Source of the DNA: Trissonchulus latispiculum
Lineage: Eukaryota > Nematoda > Enoplea > Enoplida > Ironidae
Reading direction: 5' to 3'
Length of the DNA: 64,000 nt
Assembly (NCBI GenBank): GCA_030248195.1
Contig: JASAND010004376.1
Location: 26,269 to 90,268, forward strand
This document shows positions 12,632-24,698 of this stretch, one piece after another. Below the pieces are notes generated by a model, which was given only the letters and a program-made list of their open reading frames with translations, did not search any database and was not told where the DNA came from. Both the position numbers and the translations under genes were made by a program. The stretch's first letter is position 1; each line of letters begins with the position of its first letter.

Positions 12632-13114
12632 ATTGAGCCATGTTAAAATGCCAAATTAGTAAGTTGAGTACAGAAATAAGTTGTAATTAAAAAATCAGAA
12701 TCACACGTAAATAAAAAACATAATACATAACATAGCATAGGTAAAAATAACAGAATGACAAAGCAGATCTTAAATAGTTGATCTCTATATCAAAGTTCCA
12801 CGCTAAAGTCAAATTAAGTTAATTCGCTTAGAATTTCCATTTCGCTTACGATACAAAGGCGCTACGTTACAAACTATTCGTACGACGACGGATATTTATA
12901 AAATTGTTGGAAGAATCCTGTAAATTTTAGATTTCACGGAAATGTCTTCAGTAAACCAAATTAGACTTTGAATTTTTATAGTCATCAAAACATTATGAAC
13001 TAAAAATGAAGGTCTAACATTACGTTCTGAACCAATTTCGAAGACAAATGTATTCGGAAACGTTTGATTTGTTTTCCTTTCAGGAACTTGGAATTCAAAA
13101 AAATTGCACATCGC

Positions 13115-13453
13115 CAAGAGTACATAACATATAAGAGCGTGACAGCTGGCAGATTCTCTGTTATCAGCTGCAGGTACATGCTCTGCACTTTAAACGACTG
13201 ACCACCCCCCAAATGTGTACCTAGTGACCCCCCCCCAATGTGTATCCAGTACATGTTTCTGTACGCTCACTCGCCATATCTTTACGTGCTAAACCTCGAA
13301 AACACAACGCCTGCGTGCGTCTAATTTGTGGCTTCTTCGAACTTTAGAACGCAAAGATAACGTTCGAATTCCTTTGAAGTGAACATACACGTTTGTGGGG
13401 GTGGTCAGCCGTTAGCTTGCAAAGCATGCACCTGCAGCTGATAACAGAGAACC
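13115..13453. mobile_element. Hairpin MITE of the CAAGAGTAC family, right end lost
   Basis: The left end is CAAGAGTACATAACATATAAGAG. The inner arms (CAGCTGATAACAGAGA and its complement) are inverted, with C-run/G-run segments between. The right arm stops after GATAACAGAGAA, so the outer terminal repeat is missing. Confidence 0.65.
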
Positions 13454-13555
13454 ATGAACCAGAGTTTTTGAACCTTGAAATTGACTTTTAATTTAAACGT
13501 TTTATGAGATTACTTAACACAGTCATTTACATATATAATAATGACTTTTACACAT

Positions 13556-13850
13556 CCAGGTACTGTTTGAGGCCGGCCGGGGTTTCACAGTTCTGCAGTT
13601 TGCAGTGCAGCTGTTATGACTGCTGAGATCTGGATTATCGGGTGTTACATTAGAAAATGAATCTGTACGTGTACGCTGATTGCGCAAACCAGACAGAAAC
13701 CAGATTGGAGTTCGTTTTAAGCTTAGCTGCTCTAAATTGTAAATTTCTGACTGTTGATTTGCATCCCGGCCGTTAGCCGGCCAGCCGGCAGCTGGCCGGC
13801 GAGCGAAAGTTGTCGGCCTGGGCTCGGCCGGCCTCAAACACTACAGTCAA
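13556..13850. repeat. Small GC-rich inverted-repeat element
   Basis: Near-identical inverted ends TGTTTGAGGCCGGCC (left, about 13565) and GGCCGGCCTCAAACA (right, about 13827). The interior holds further GGCCGG/CCGGCC repeats. It is probably a MITE; no clean target duplication was identified. Confidence 0.6.
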
Positions 13851-13950
13851 GTGATTTGTTGATTTATATTGACATACGCTGTTGTGTATACGCTGGAAAC
13901 TCATAAATGTATCCGAGCACAAAAAGAAAGGACAGAAGAGCAAAGTTTGT

Positions 13951-16838
13951 GTACCACCCTTAGCACATCCACTCCTTGAGTCAGACCAGAAACCAGTCAT
14001 TTGAGTCATGATCCTTGGGTGGAGTGGTTCTGGATTTTTTCAAAATCCAATTTTAAAGTGGTGTGGGGGTAGGTAGCTCGGCACACCAATTTTTGAGTCA
14101 TGGAAAGATATTCTGCAGAAAGTTTGAAAATTTATTCGTCTTCATGATCCACTCATCAGAAATAATCCAAATTCCTTCTTTTGCAAAAAATTCTAAAAAT
14201 CAAAATTAAAAAACGGGACTTCCGCCTGGCTACGCATAGGCAACAGATTAACCGCAGGCTGCTGGATAGTGGATTCGTAAGGGAATGTCCAGTCGTCGTG
14301 TGCAACCCCGATATCGTAGGCGAAGGCTTTATCGCGAGGAGCCGAGCGTATTTCGTCGGCATGACGTCGGAACAAGCCATCTTGACCAGAAATAGCAAAC
14401 ATATTCCAGCCAATAGAATCGGCAATGTGACCAAACGACCAACGATCCGCTTTTGTCGAATAATCCCTGAAGTAAGCAGGACTACTAACAGAGAAATCTA
14501 AGCGATGACGCTTTCTGGCGCTCCTTTCCGTTCTTAATTCTATCGCATCATGTCTGGTTCTAGGTTGTCGTTTGAACATCAGGTCGAAAGGCGTCTTACC
14601 AGTGGTAGCAAACAAAAACCTGGCCAACCAATCTTTCCCCAGGAGAGAAGGACTCGAAACTCTAGCCACCAGAAAAGTTAAATTGTCATATGTTGTGCCA
14701 CCGTATTCCACAGGGGCTGAGGACTCACCCAAAACTTGAATAGGTTCCCCAGTTTATGTCTTTATACGGGCAGATGACTGTTTCAAATGTAAGAAATGAC
14801 AAAATTTAGATTTCCAACATTGTTCGGTAACAATAGTCACACCAGCTCCTGTATCCAGTTCAAGAGCGACGGGTGTATCAGCAATGGTAAGGGGTACGGA
14901 AATTGGACGGTTCCCCGATACAGAATTGATAAAGTACAGACTTTTTGCTCCTTGATTATCGGAATCGCTCAAATCACTGTCACTTTCTTGAATATTGTGA
15001 CTTTTCATTCCATGTCGCTTATACTCTTTGCCAGACTTTCTGGCAAAGATCCCCTCTTCCTTTGACATTGTTTGGCAAAATGACCTTCTTGACCGCAAAC
15101 GAAACACTTATTGTGCAGGCAATTAAAAGCAGAATGTCCTTGTTTTCCACATTTAAAACAGTTCCCAGTTGGAGCCCCACGTTCGCCGTAGTTATTGTTT
15201 TTAAGTCCTTTGATACCCTTATCACCGAACTTGAGGACTTTGTGGATTGCTCGACGAAGCTGACTTTCTGATCAGGAAGCATAACTTTTGAGTTGGCCTC
15301 TGATGCTTCCATCAGTTGAGCCAGCTCTACTGCTCGTTGAAAAGTTAAGTCGGCCTCCGACAGCAGTATCTTCTGGACTTGCAGACTTTGATGCCACTGA
15401 CCATTCTATCGCAGAGGGCTTCAGGCAAAAAGTCACCAAACTGGCAAGTTGAAGCCAACTGCCGCAGTGCAGCAACGTATTCTGCAACGGATTCCCCTTC
15501 TTGCTGGGCGCGCTTGTGAATGAAACGCTCCGCTGCTTTTAAACGCTTAGATTCGAGATGTTGTGTTAAAAGAGTCATAAGTTCATGAAAGGGTTTGCTT
15601 GAAGTAAGTCCGGGGCAGTCAGATTCTTCAGGAGAAGGTAGGTGCACGAACCCACGGAACTGATAAACAACGCTCGCTTCTTTTCATCAGTTTCAACATC
15701 ATGGGCAATAAAAAGCTGTTCTAATTTTTCTTTGTACGCATCCCAATGTTCATCTTCGGGATGAAACGGTTCTGGAGAGCTAAAACTCGGCGTCGCCATG
15801 ACAAATGAAACTTCAGTGCGCCAATGTTAAATACACATAGTCTCCGAACTATACTTCAGAAAACTATATATGTGAAACAGAGGAACGAAACTGAACACTT
15901 ATATTTTAAGCTTTTTTGTTCAGTTCTAACACTTGTCATGGCTTAGTCTGCTTCCTGACCGCTCACAGAAGTTAAGCAGATGGTAGTAAAGTCAAAAGCC
16001 AATTCTTCAGCGTCAATCACATTATAATTTGCACAAAACTAATAAGAATTTGACGTGTTAGAAGATTCTTGCAAAAAATTGTCGAAAATTCGACCTAATT
16101 ATTGAATTTGTACACATCTAATCTTCCAAGTATACTGCATCCCGTCCGCTCACCCAGAATGGGCAGATGTTATCGGAAAAACTTTAAAGTCATTAATATT
16201 GTTATCAAATGCAATATCTAATCTAGGATAAACCGTAAAATTCTAAGCATTAAAAATTTAAAAAATTTAAGCTAAATTTCTTTCCAATTTTTCGTTCTAC
16301 CACCCGCTCATTTTGGGTGAGAAGACGGGATGCAGTGTACTTGGAATCTTTGTTATATGTGTAAAAATTTAAAAACTAAGTAGAATTTTTTGTCAATTTT
16401 TTGTAAGAATTTTCTAAAACGTCAAATTTTTAGTAGTGTTGTGTAAATTATAATGTGGCTGACGTTAGAAAATTTTGTTTTTTACTAACTACGGTGAGCG
16501 TACTTGAAGCAGACTAGCCATTACAAGTCTTCTACAGATTGAGTAAAATTCTGGTCAGCTTTTTAAATTGATTTTTAAAATTTCTTGCAATAGAAGGAAT
16601 TTGGCTTGTTTTTGTATGAGTGGATCATGAAGACGAATAAATTTGCAAACTTTCTGCAGAATATCGTTTCATGACTCAAAAATTGGTGTGCAACGCTACC
16701 CTCCACTTTAAAATTGGATTCCAAAAATAAACCAAAACGGATCAAAGAAAATTAAGGGGTCAACCGAGACGTACTTCACCCAAGGATATTGACTCAATGC
16801 GTTTCGGGTCTGACTCAGAGTGGGTGTGCTAAGGGTAC
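13951..16838. mobile_element. Inverted-repeat unit enclosing a Gypsy fragment
   Basis: The sequence at about 13951-14160 is inverted at about 16612-16838. Shared blocks include CCCTTAGCACA, GAGTCAGACC, ATCCTTGGGTG, TTTTTGAGTCATG and TTTCTGCAGAATAT. A partial copy of the same arm recurs at 49040-49204, so the arm is a mobile repeat. The central part (about 14190-15840) is a Ty3/Gypsy remnant, presumably a later insertion. Confidence 0.6.
14193..15799 (-). pseudogene. Ty3/Gypsy gag-protease remnant, pol deleted
   Basis: Read from 15799 down, the gag starts MATPSFSSPEPF and contains the usual capsid-like stretch, with a frame break near 15600. Two CCHC knuckles follow (CFKCGKQGHSAFNC and CFVCGQEGHFAKQC, about 15180-15065), then a retropepsin with the LELDTGAGV active-site block (about 14870) and the LLGKDWL end of the protease. 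Directly after this the frame passes into TGKTPFDLMFKRQPRTR and RRHADEIRS, which in full elements lie after integrase. Reverse transcriptase, RNase H and the integrase core are therefore deleted. It lies in intron 1 of copy B. Confidence 0.8.
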
Positions 16839-17003
16839 AATACGTGCGAAGTTTTTGCACAAAAAGAAAACCAGACGCAGAAAATCAGACGAACAGGTTA
16901 AGTTTAATGGTGCATGCATTACCATTAGCAATGTTAATCACGATTGAAATACTTAGCATTAAAATTAAAATTAGAATTAGCTGCTTTTTTATTTTGCTTT
17001 CAG

Positions 17004-17754
17004 GAAATATGATATGCTCCAATTGTCATCTGGTTGCCTATTGTTCTAAGGAATGTCAAAAACAGCACTGGTCGAAGCATAAGTCAGTTTGTCGTCAGCC
17101 AGTTGATCAGTGGCAACCTGGTTGGATCCAGGAAGGTCGGAAGCCGGATTTCCTCTCATCTGGATCAACAGATGCTCCTTTCGGTGGTAGATATTATTTG
17201 TGGGGCAATGAACCAGCCTTTGATATTGTCAACTGGTCTAAAAACGAACTGGAATCCGAGGAAAGCTGGTCGAAGCCGATGCGACTGGCCTTTCCAGCCT
17301 GTGGTGATCTGCGTCAACTCGTGGAAACTCTTGCTGCTTTTCCGGATCAGGTTTCTGGTCCAGTTGAGGTGGTGCTCAACGATCATGTTGCTATGATTAT
17401 GGCCAGAAATTTTTTGTGCCTACACTTATTGGCTCGTCATGGACCGGATGCCATTGATTTGGTTATTTCCATCTGGTATTCGATTGCACTAACCGTGGAA
17501 CAATTTCTAGCTATAGAACGGGCTTTGCATGAGTTAACTGAAAATGACGAAGGGAAGAACACCGAGATGGGTATTGAAGAATTCAGCGTGAACTTTGGTA
17601 GAACGGTGTTGAAAATTGGAGATGCTCCCAAAATCATGGAAGAGCTTCTGATGATGATCATGCAGGATGAGGATGTCCAGTCGGCTTTGGACCTTCGGAA
17701 TGTAATTATGCTGAATCCGAACAGGCTGGACTACCTTGACAGGCATAGATTCTG
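17004..17754 (+). CDS. MYND/DUF4470 protein, copy B, second exon
   Basis: The exon follows GCTTTCAG (phase 1). It encodes MYND ligands CSNC, YCSKEC and HKSVC, then DUF4470 blocks LWGNEPAFDIVNW, MRLAFPACGDLRQLVE, PVEVVLNDH, ARNFLCLHLLARHG, and the closing block MLNPNRLDYLDRHRF. The frame stays open to a stop at 17797, but comparison with copy A places the exon end at ...AGATTCTG, followed by GCAAGT. A GC donor there leaves phase 2, exactly what the acceptor at 23168 needs. The in-frame GTGAAA four bases later would give the wrong phase. Confidence 0.85.
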
Positions 17755-17784
17755 GCAAGTGAAATCGAATGTATTAGGTCTAAG

Positions 17785-18164
17785 CAAGAGTACATAATAT
17801 AAGAGTGTGCCACTAGGCACACTCTATGTTAACAGAGCAAAAACCTATGCTCTGCTCGCTAACGGCCCACACCCACCCGCAAATCAGACCCTAGTGACCC
17901 CCCGCAAATCAGAACCTAGTCGAAACGGGGTACGCTCACTCGCTATATGTTTATGTGTTTAAGCTCGAAAACACAAGCAGTGAGTGCGCGAATTTTGTGC
18001 CTGCTTTGAGCTTTAGAACACAAACATAGCGCACAAAATTCTTTGAAGTGATGGGTCTAATTTGCGGGGGAGGGTGAGGGTGGGCCGTTAGTGAGCACGG
18101 CATAGTTTTTGCTCTGATAACAGCGAGTGTGCCTAGTGGCACACTCTTATATTATGCACTCTTG
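17785..18164. mobile_element. Hairpin MITE, CAAGAGTAC family, with 7-bp target duplication
   Basis: Termini are CAAGAGTACATAATA and TATTATGCACTCTTG, flanked by GTCTAAG on both sides (17778-17784, 18165-18171). The arms are inverted over about 100 bp (AAGAGTGTGCC.AG.GGCACACT, TTAACAGAGCAAAA, CGTTAGTGAGCA). It lies just inside intron 2 of copy B, about 30 bases after the GC donor. Confidence 0.9.
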
Positions 18165-18257
18165 GTCTAAGGAACAAAAGTAGACTTCTCCAAGAAAACA
18201 GGATACAGGTGTACTAACAAAGAGTATCTATAAAATTGAGTTCTTCATTGAATATAT

Positions 18258-20970
18258 TGTGGAGAATAGCTCTAGCAGGAACTAGTGAATCTTAGTACTT
18301 ATGCAAATGAGATTTGAAAATTTACATTATATATATATATATATATATATGTTTGATTGCACTATGGGTGGGTCATTGTGTACATGCGCTTGATTATTAT
18401 GGCTTACCCTAATTCCAAGGTTTGTTAGTGATATTTGTATTATTTAATTAATAAATTAATGCTGCGTTTTATCTTATTTAGTGTCTACTTAGGGGATTGA
18501 TCCGACATCACACACCACCGGTAATCACCTGTAACCTTCGGGTTTGATCTTAATTTAAAGAATACAACGTACTTTATTTGTTCTCGTAGAGTCAAACTTC
18601 ACATGTGGCGACCGTGTAATGTGGTAGATGTCAGATGTTTCCCCTGAATAGTAGACCTTTTGCAGCAATTTATTAATGTCATAAAATATGACCTATTATT
18701 ATTAGATTAGTTTTGCTTAATACCATAGAATATTATGGATGCCCGTGAACTTTCTGGATGGGTTGAGCCCCAAATTTTTTCCAGTTTAGGAGCCGACTTC
18801 GAACATTTCCAGGTAGTAGTGCAAAGTAAAATAACGACCACGTTTCTGAGTTTGCACCAGAGTTTTAGAGCAATTGGAGACTCGCAGGCGGAAAAGGGGG
18901 TGTGGCCCAGCACATGTTCGCTTGACGACCAAGACTTGGAAAAATGAAAACTTTAGTGGTATCATCACTTCAAGAAATGAATGCTTCCTTTTTTCCCAAT
19001 ATTGATGAACTTTTGTATAGCTGGCTCTCGACGTCGAGTTTTGGAAATTGTGTGGAGGAACCAGATTTGATTGATTTTTCTTGTAGCGTTGAGGATACAC
19101 TCCAAACTGATGGTTTTGTAAATGAAGCTGACACTTCCCTAGGATCTCCTCCTATTTCAAAAGAGGGGTATGCACCAGAGATCTTATTGATTTTTCCACT
19201 GAATCGGTAATGTTTCCTGAATGGGTTTCACCTGTAACTAACATAACCGAACCACCACAACCCTTGACTTCTTCAAAAGAGGGGGTAAGCCCCCTAACCC
19301 CTAGTGATTTGACTCTACATCGTGAAATTCTCCAACCACCTTTGATTAAGGTGCGTCATCCCCTGGATTCCTCTCAATTTTCGAACAAGGTGGCAAATTC
19401 TGTTTTCAGTCCTGTTGTTTTTCAAACCGCCGGTCCAGTTTTGAGTGAAGAGCATAATATTTTTGATACTATAGCAATTCTGCACTTTTGCTGCTTTGGG
19501 GTCTACCTCTGGAGCCTGTCAACTGGCTCCCGGAACTGGGTCTGGTGTTCTTGATCTGCTTCCCGCCGTTGGGGTGCTGGGTCAGGCGGTGCACGGCTTG
19601 TTTGGCCACAATTCGTGCCTGTTCCCGGTCCCGCAGAACTGGGGGTGCTCCAGTTTGGGCTAGCTCTGGACTTGGTGACGTTGGCCAGGAGGCCTCGTGA
19701 GGCCTGCTACGGTTCGCCTGGGTAGGCTCCGGCTGTCTGGATTTGTGGCTGAAAGACTATAAGAATGTAACAGCAACTGTTTGCGGTGGTGTGGAGAAAA
19801 CCGCCAGTGTCCCCTCCATTGCACACCCATGACGCTCTCCCCCCACCCCAATTTTGTGTGATTTTGTTGTTTACTCATTGTCTTGATGATTGGTTTCTCG
19901 GGTCTGATATTTTGGTTGTAATTAAGGGGAGGGAGCCGTAGGGATTAAATTTCAAAAGTGGGTTTCGTTTAGATTAATTTTTGCTTACTTTTCATTGGGG
20001 TGCCCGCTACCTCGGCTTAACCGTTGTAACTGAAATAGGTATTCAGCTGTTAATTGTACTAAGTTTTTGCCAAAATTTGAAGCTATGTTCTGTATTGCTA
20101 TCCTTTCTGTAAATATTTACTAATGTTACATATATCATCCATGGTTGCAATTCTGTATTGTTTGTTTTTTGGTTTTATTTCTTAGCATTTTTGTTTTCAT
20201 TGGTGCTCGCTGCACAATACAACCTCTTGTGTCCCGCGCTGCCTTGGTCGGGATCTTGTATCTTTTGAAATATGTAGAAACTGTCGTTTTTGTAGCTAGC
20301 ATGTGTTGTAGTAAGTTGTAATCAATAATAGCAATGTGGTGTTAATGTAGCTAGTTTCTCTGTAGTTCGTAGTAGTAACCATGTGCTGTAATAGTAATAG
20401 TAATGTGAATACGTAGTAGTAATGTGCGTAGGTAGTGATCCTGTTCTTTGTAGTTTTATTTGTAGGTTGGCCAGCCTGTTGTGAAGCTGTGTTTCATTTT
20501 ATTTGTACCTAATTGTTAACTGGTAGTTTTATCTATACTAGTACACTGTTTAGCTTTGGGTAGCTCCATTTTATCATTTTTGTTTAATCGTGTCAATCCC
20601 GTCCGAGGTCGCCCGGTTCAAAAGAGGGGGTATTATGTGGAGAATAGCTCTAGCAGGAACTAGTGAATCTTAGTACTTATGCAAATGAGATATGCAAATA
20701 AGATACATTATATATATGTTTGATTGCACTATGGGTGGGTCATTGTGTACATGCGCTTGATTATTATGGCTTACCCTAATTCCAAGGTTTGTTAGTGATA
20801 TTTGTATTATTTAATTAATAAATTAATGCTGCGTTTTATCTTATTTAGTGTCTACTTAGGGGATTGATCCGACATCACACACCACCGGTAATCACCTGTA
20901 ACCTTCGGGTTTGATCTTAATTTAAAGAAGACAACGTACTTTATTTGTTCTCGTAGAGGCAAACTTCACA
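18258..20970. mobile_element. Small non-autonomous LTR retrotransposon
   Basis: Direct LTRs at 18258-18603 and 20636-20970 both start TGTGGAGAATAGC and end AAACTTCACA. They differ mainly by the length of a TA run and a few bases, which suggests a recent insertion. A purine tract AAAAGAGGGGG precedes the 3' LTR. Flanks ATATAT on both sides (18252-18257, 20971-20976) fit a 4- or 6-bp target duplication in TA-rich DNA. The 2-kb interior has short frames (18735-18947, 18944-19210, 19210-19554) with no reverse transcriptase, protease or integrase motif, so it must have used enzymes from a relative. It lies in intron 2 of copy B. Confidence 0.85.
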
Positions 20971-21311
20971 ATATATTTCTTGCCAGCCAAATCTCGTTTT
21001 GCTTTAAAAGTCTGAATTCAAAAATTCCGTTTACGTGTCTAAATATAAAAACATTCCGTCCTAGAATTAACTATTTCATATTGAAATGAAATAGTTGATT
21101 TTGTGCGACGAAAGATTGGCAAAATTCCTACTCTGTCCATATTTGACGGCTTGTAACTTTTCTGGTGCTTCGGAGACCCTTGACTGCTGAAAGTTCATAT
21201 GTGAACTGATATGTGATACTGAGTACGGTGATGTGCAGTGTAGGGTTAAGCAACTTATTAACGTCCTTATTGGTAAAGGATGCACTGGAACACGTATATT
21301 GAATATTGAAC

Positions 21312-22586
21312 CAGAGCTGGAAGTGGGTCAAAATTTGTGACCCGCACCCGACCCGCACCCACGAACCCTTGACCCTACCCACACCCATGACCCGCGGAGA
21401 ATTATTTGACACACATGACCAAATTTTGATTAATGATGTGCTAAGGCTAAATCTTTGCCAATAATAAGATAATGGAGATTGTTAGGCGTTTGAACCAGTT
21501 GAGTATGACTGCAGCTTGATAAAAACCAACTGAATTGAATATGTAGAATCTTTTATAATTCTGGAATTTAAAATCAAAGGTAAAAAAATACAAAAATAGC
21601 AAAAACAAAAAATGAGTTAATAGTATAATCTTTAAGGAGTCGACGGTGGTTATTGTTTGTTTACATATGTTTAAAACTTCGGAGCTTGTTACAGGAAATC
21701 TTGCAATCTGTTTTAAAATTGTATACCTACCGTTCTAACTTGCATATATTTTTGAACCTACCATATGGTTAGAAATCATAGCAGTGCTAGATGGCAAACA
21801 CTGTTCGTTTCTCATAATATTGACATCGCTTTGTGGACGCAGAGATAACTTTGGCCAAATATTACAGTAAACACAAAAATAGTCAATTCGGCGAAGCAGA
21901 AAAATTTTGAAATTTTAATGCTAAAATCTAATTTTTTGAGCCTCCACAGACCCACTTTTTACCCAGCTCTGACCCGCGGGTTACACGTGATGACCCCACA
22001 CCCTACCCGACCCGAGGGTACAAGCGGGTACCCGTTGTGAAGTTAGCACCGGCATGGAAGATATAAATTATTCTTGAGTTGCTAAGCCTAAGCAAGTTTA
22101 CACATTAATTCTGACGAACGTTTAATGTTTTTCTTGTCTTTTGACTAAATTCACAAGTTATTTAGCTAATAACTCGCTATTCGCCGTATTGGGATAGAAT
22201 CTATGGCAGTTGTGGTTGGGAGTTAGACAAACGTAGTCGGGTGTAACATTCAGGGGATTCCCATTGAAGTTGTGTTGGGTTTGGTGGGCTCGTCGTTGCC
22301 TATTGGCAACTCTGGTGCTTAATAGTTAATTTTTGTGTAATCTTTGGTTAATTTGGAAGTTTATGTTTTTGCTAATTTGTCATTGAGCTTGCGCCGAAAT
22401 TATTCAATAAACCGTTGTAACTTTCACAATTGTCGCAGTTGGTCAGGTTCATCTATTCTCTCCGATATCGAACATAACCGGTAGTTACCTGTATTTTTAG
22501 GATTTTAGCTTAGCGTAAAGAAGACAACAGTATTTTATTGTTTCTCATAGACTCAAACTTCACACCGTGACCCATTTCCAGCTCTG
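21312..22586. mobile_element. hAT-like MITE with 8-bp target duplication
   Basis: Inverted termini CAGAGCTGGAAGTGGGTCA and TGACCCATTTCCAGCTCTG match at 18 of 19 positions. The 8-bp duplication TATTGAAC lies at 21304-21311 and 22587-22594. CAGAGCTGG ends plus 8-bp duplications are typical of hAT transposons. No transposase is present. It is interrupted by the solo LTR at 22036-22564. Confidence 0.9.
22036..22564. mobile_element. Solo LTR nested in the hAT-like MITE
   Basis: It starts TGTGAAGTTAGC, ends CAAACTTCACA and is flanked by CCGT duplications (22032-22035, 22565-22568). The 3' half resembles the LTR at 20636-20970 (ACCGGTA.T.ACCTGTA, AAAGAAGACAAC, TCTC.TAGA..CAAACTTCACA), so both belong to one LTR family. 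It arose by recombination between two LTRs of a full insertion. Confidence 0.85.
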
Positions 22587-22808
22587 TATTGAACATAGTT
22601 CGTTGATTTGAGAATGGTGAAGTAATGATGTATTTTATGATAGATTTAGTTTACTTTTCAGATGGACCAGAAGTCTCAGGAATTCTTTGTTTTAGTAAAT
22701 GTAAAAGTATGGAACTCAACCCACTACCGTGCCTCTTGCAGTTCCGGAACTGTGAGCGGTGATAGAGGAGGAAGACGGCAACAGCAACAGAAAAGCTTAA
22801 TCTCTAGG

Positions 22809-22809
<1 letters not shown>

Positions 22810-22882
<73 letters not shown>

Positions 22883-22884
22883 AT
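22810..22884. repeat. (TA)n microsatellite
   Basis: About 70 bases of nearly pure TA dinucleotides with one C interruption, in intron 2 of copy B. Confidence 0.95.
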
Positions 22885-23167
22885 TATATTATATACAGAT
22901 ATAGGATTATATACAGATTATGTTGTGGTTGCTCAAATGATTTGTTATCTTGCTTCTACTGTTTTCTGGAAATGCAGGAGGGAGTGATCCTGAAGAAGGG
23001 AATACGATTTAGACTTAGTAGCGCCCTAACCGCTTGGTCGTCCATGTCCTGAATTGCTTTGGCCAGGCACCAAGGCACACTACTTTCTGCATCACGACTG
23101 TAAGAACAGCAATTACATTTTTCTTGGACCTCTATGATAGATTTTCTGTGTATTGTTTACATTTTAG

Positions 23168-24059
23168 CATGAAGCCTTGGCATCGGGTTGGTTGGAATAA
23201 ATTTCGTGATCACGGACTCCTTCTGCCTTTTGGTATGCCAACATATCACTACAATGCTCCCAATAAATGCCTACTTGATTCCGTAGACGGATTTACATTG
23301 AGAGATTCTTCAGATCCCATGTTTGGATGGAATATGGTAAACGTGATGAAGTTAGGCGATTTGGAAGGTTTGCCTCAAAACGACCTTACCGGTCGCCTAT
23401 TCTTCTATATTCGTCGACAGTTGGAAAAGATGGTTCGTAGGATGGAAAATTGTCCCATTACCTTTCGGTTTTATTGTCGACCGGCCGAAGACCTGGCACC
23501 CCTCCTGCAATCAGAGAAAATCCTTTTTGATCGTATTGATGTATCAAATGTTTGCGACGAGAACTATTTGGGTTTGGTTCCGGTTTTAAAGTCGTGGGGT
23601 CGCCTTTTGACCAAAGAAAATCCGTATTCCTGCTTGATCACTAATTTTATCAATTGGTACGATATACAGCATCAGGGCAAATTGGAACTACAAGTTCAGT
23701 CTTCTTGTATGGAGGATTTGTCTTCCCACCCTGATAAGGACAAATTCCAACTGGAAATGTCTCGATTTATGAATGCTGGTGTGATTGGTTTTGGTGAACC
23801 AATGTTCGATTTTTCAGCCCTGTTTAATGACTACATTCGTAAGCGATTATCCAAGGTCAAAAAGTCCACTCTGCCCGTTCGTCGTCGGGGCGTCCATCGA
23901 ATCGTCCCCTATCGAGCCGGATTTAATCTGGATGATCCGCCCACAGTCACCCTCCTGAAATATTCGGATGGAGACGAATTGTTGGCTCATAATTATTATC
24001 GATTCATTCTGGCCGGTGGTGGAGGTAGTGATCGATATATTGAGTGGGAATTGAAGTGA
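23168..24059 (+). CDS. MYND/DUF4470 protein, copy B, terminal exon
   Basis: The exon follows ACATTTTAG and runs to TGA at 24057-24059. With exons 9137-9512 and 17004-17754 it gives a protein of about 670 residues: N-terminal region, MYND finger, DUF4470-like domain and DNAAF3-like C-terminal region. Conserved blocks match copy A: KPWHRVGW, DSSDPMFGW, GRLFFYIRRQLEK, RFYCRPAEDLAPLLQSEK, FDRIDVSNVCDENYLGL, CLITNFINW, FGEPMFDF, VPYRAGFNLDDPP and the end RYIEWELK. The frame is intact over all three exons. The function is inferred from the family only: MYND fingers bind proline-rich partners. Confidence 0.88.
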
Positions 24060-24247
24060 TTAACTGCGTCCAGTACGTATTGGACTAGTTTCTGTAGTTT
24101 TGACGGTTTGAAGAAATTATTACATTGACGGTTTGATTTCATTAAAAGTGATAGAAAATTACAATTAAGCGTGCGTATACTGTTTGGTCCAATGGTTCTA
24201 TTGCTTGTATATTAAAATATATTGCTCAGATTTGGTATTGCTAGAAC

Positions 24248-24691
24248 CAAGAGTACATAATAACTAAGAGTGTGACAAGCGCAGCACTCTTAGCTATCAG
24301 GCTGGGGACACCATCTGCACGATAACGGCCTACCCCCCACAAATCAGGCCCCAGTGACCCCCCCCCCCAAACAGACCCTAGTCAACCACCCACCCCCACA
24401 AATCAGACCCTAGTCGATTTCACTAGGGTCTGATTTGTGGGGGGGCGGGTCATTTCACTAGGGTCCAATTTATGGGGGGGTCATTTCACTAGGGTCTGAT
24501 TTGTGGGGGGGGGGTCAAATCCACTAAGGTCTGTTTTGTGGGGGGGGGGGTGGTAGACTAGGGTTTGCTTTGTGGGGGGGTCACTAGGGTCTAATTTGTG
24601 GGGGGGAAGGCCGTTATCGTGCAGATGATGTCCCCAGCCTGATAGCTAAGAGTGCTGCGCTTGTCACACTCTTAGTTATTATGTACTCTTG
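24248..24691. mobile_element. Hairpin MITE, CAAGAGTAC family, intact copy
   Basis: CAAGAGTACATAATA...TATTATGTACTCTTG is flanked by 7-bp duplications CTAGAAC (24241-24247, 24692-24698). The outer arms of about 90 bp are almost perfectly inverted. The centre is a variable array of CACAAATCAGACCCTAG units with C-runs and their complements, so the whole element can fold into one long hairpin. Confidence 0.9.
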
Positions 24692-24698
24692 CTAGAAC

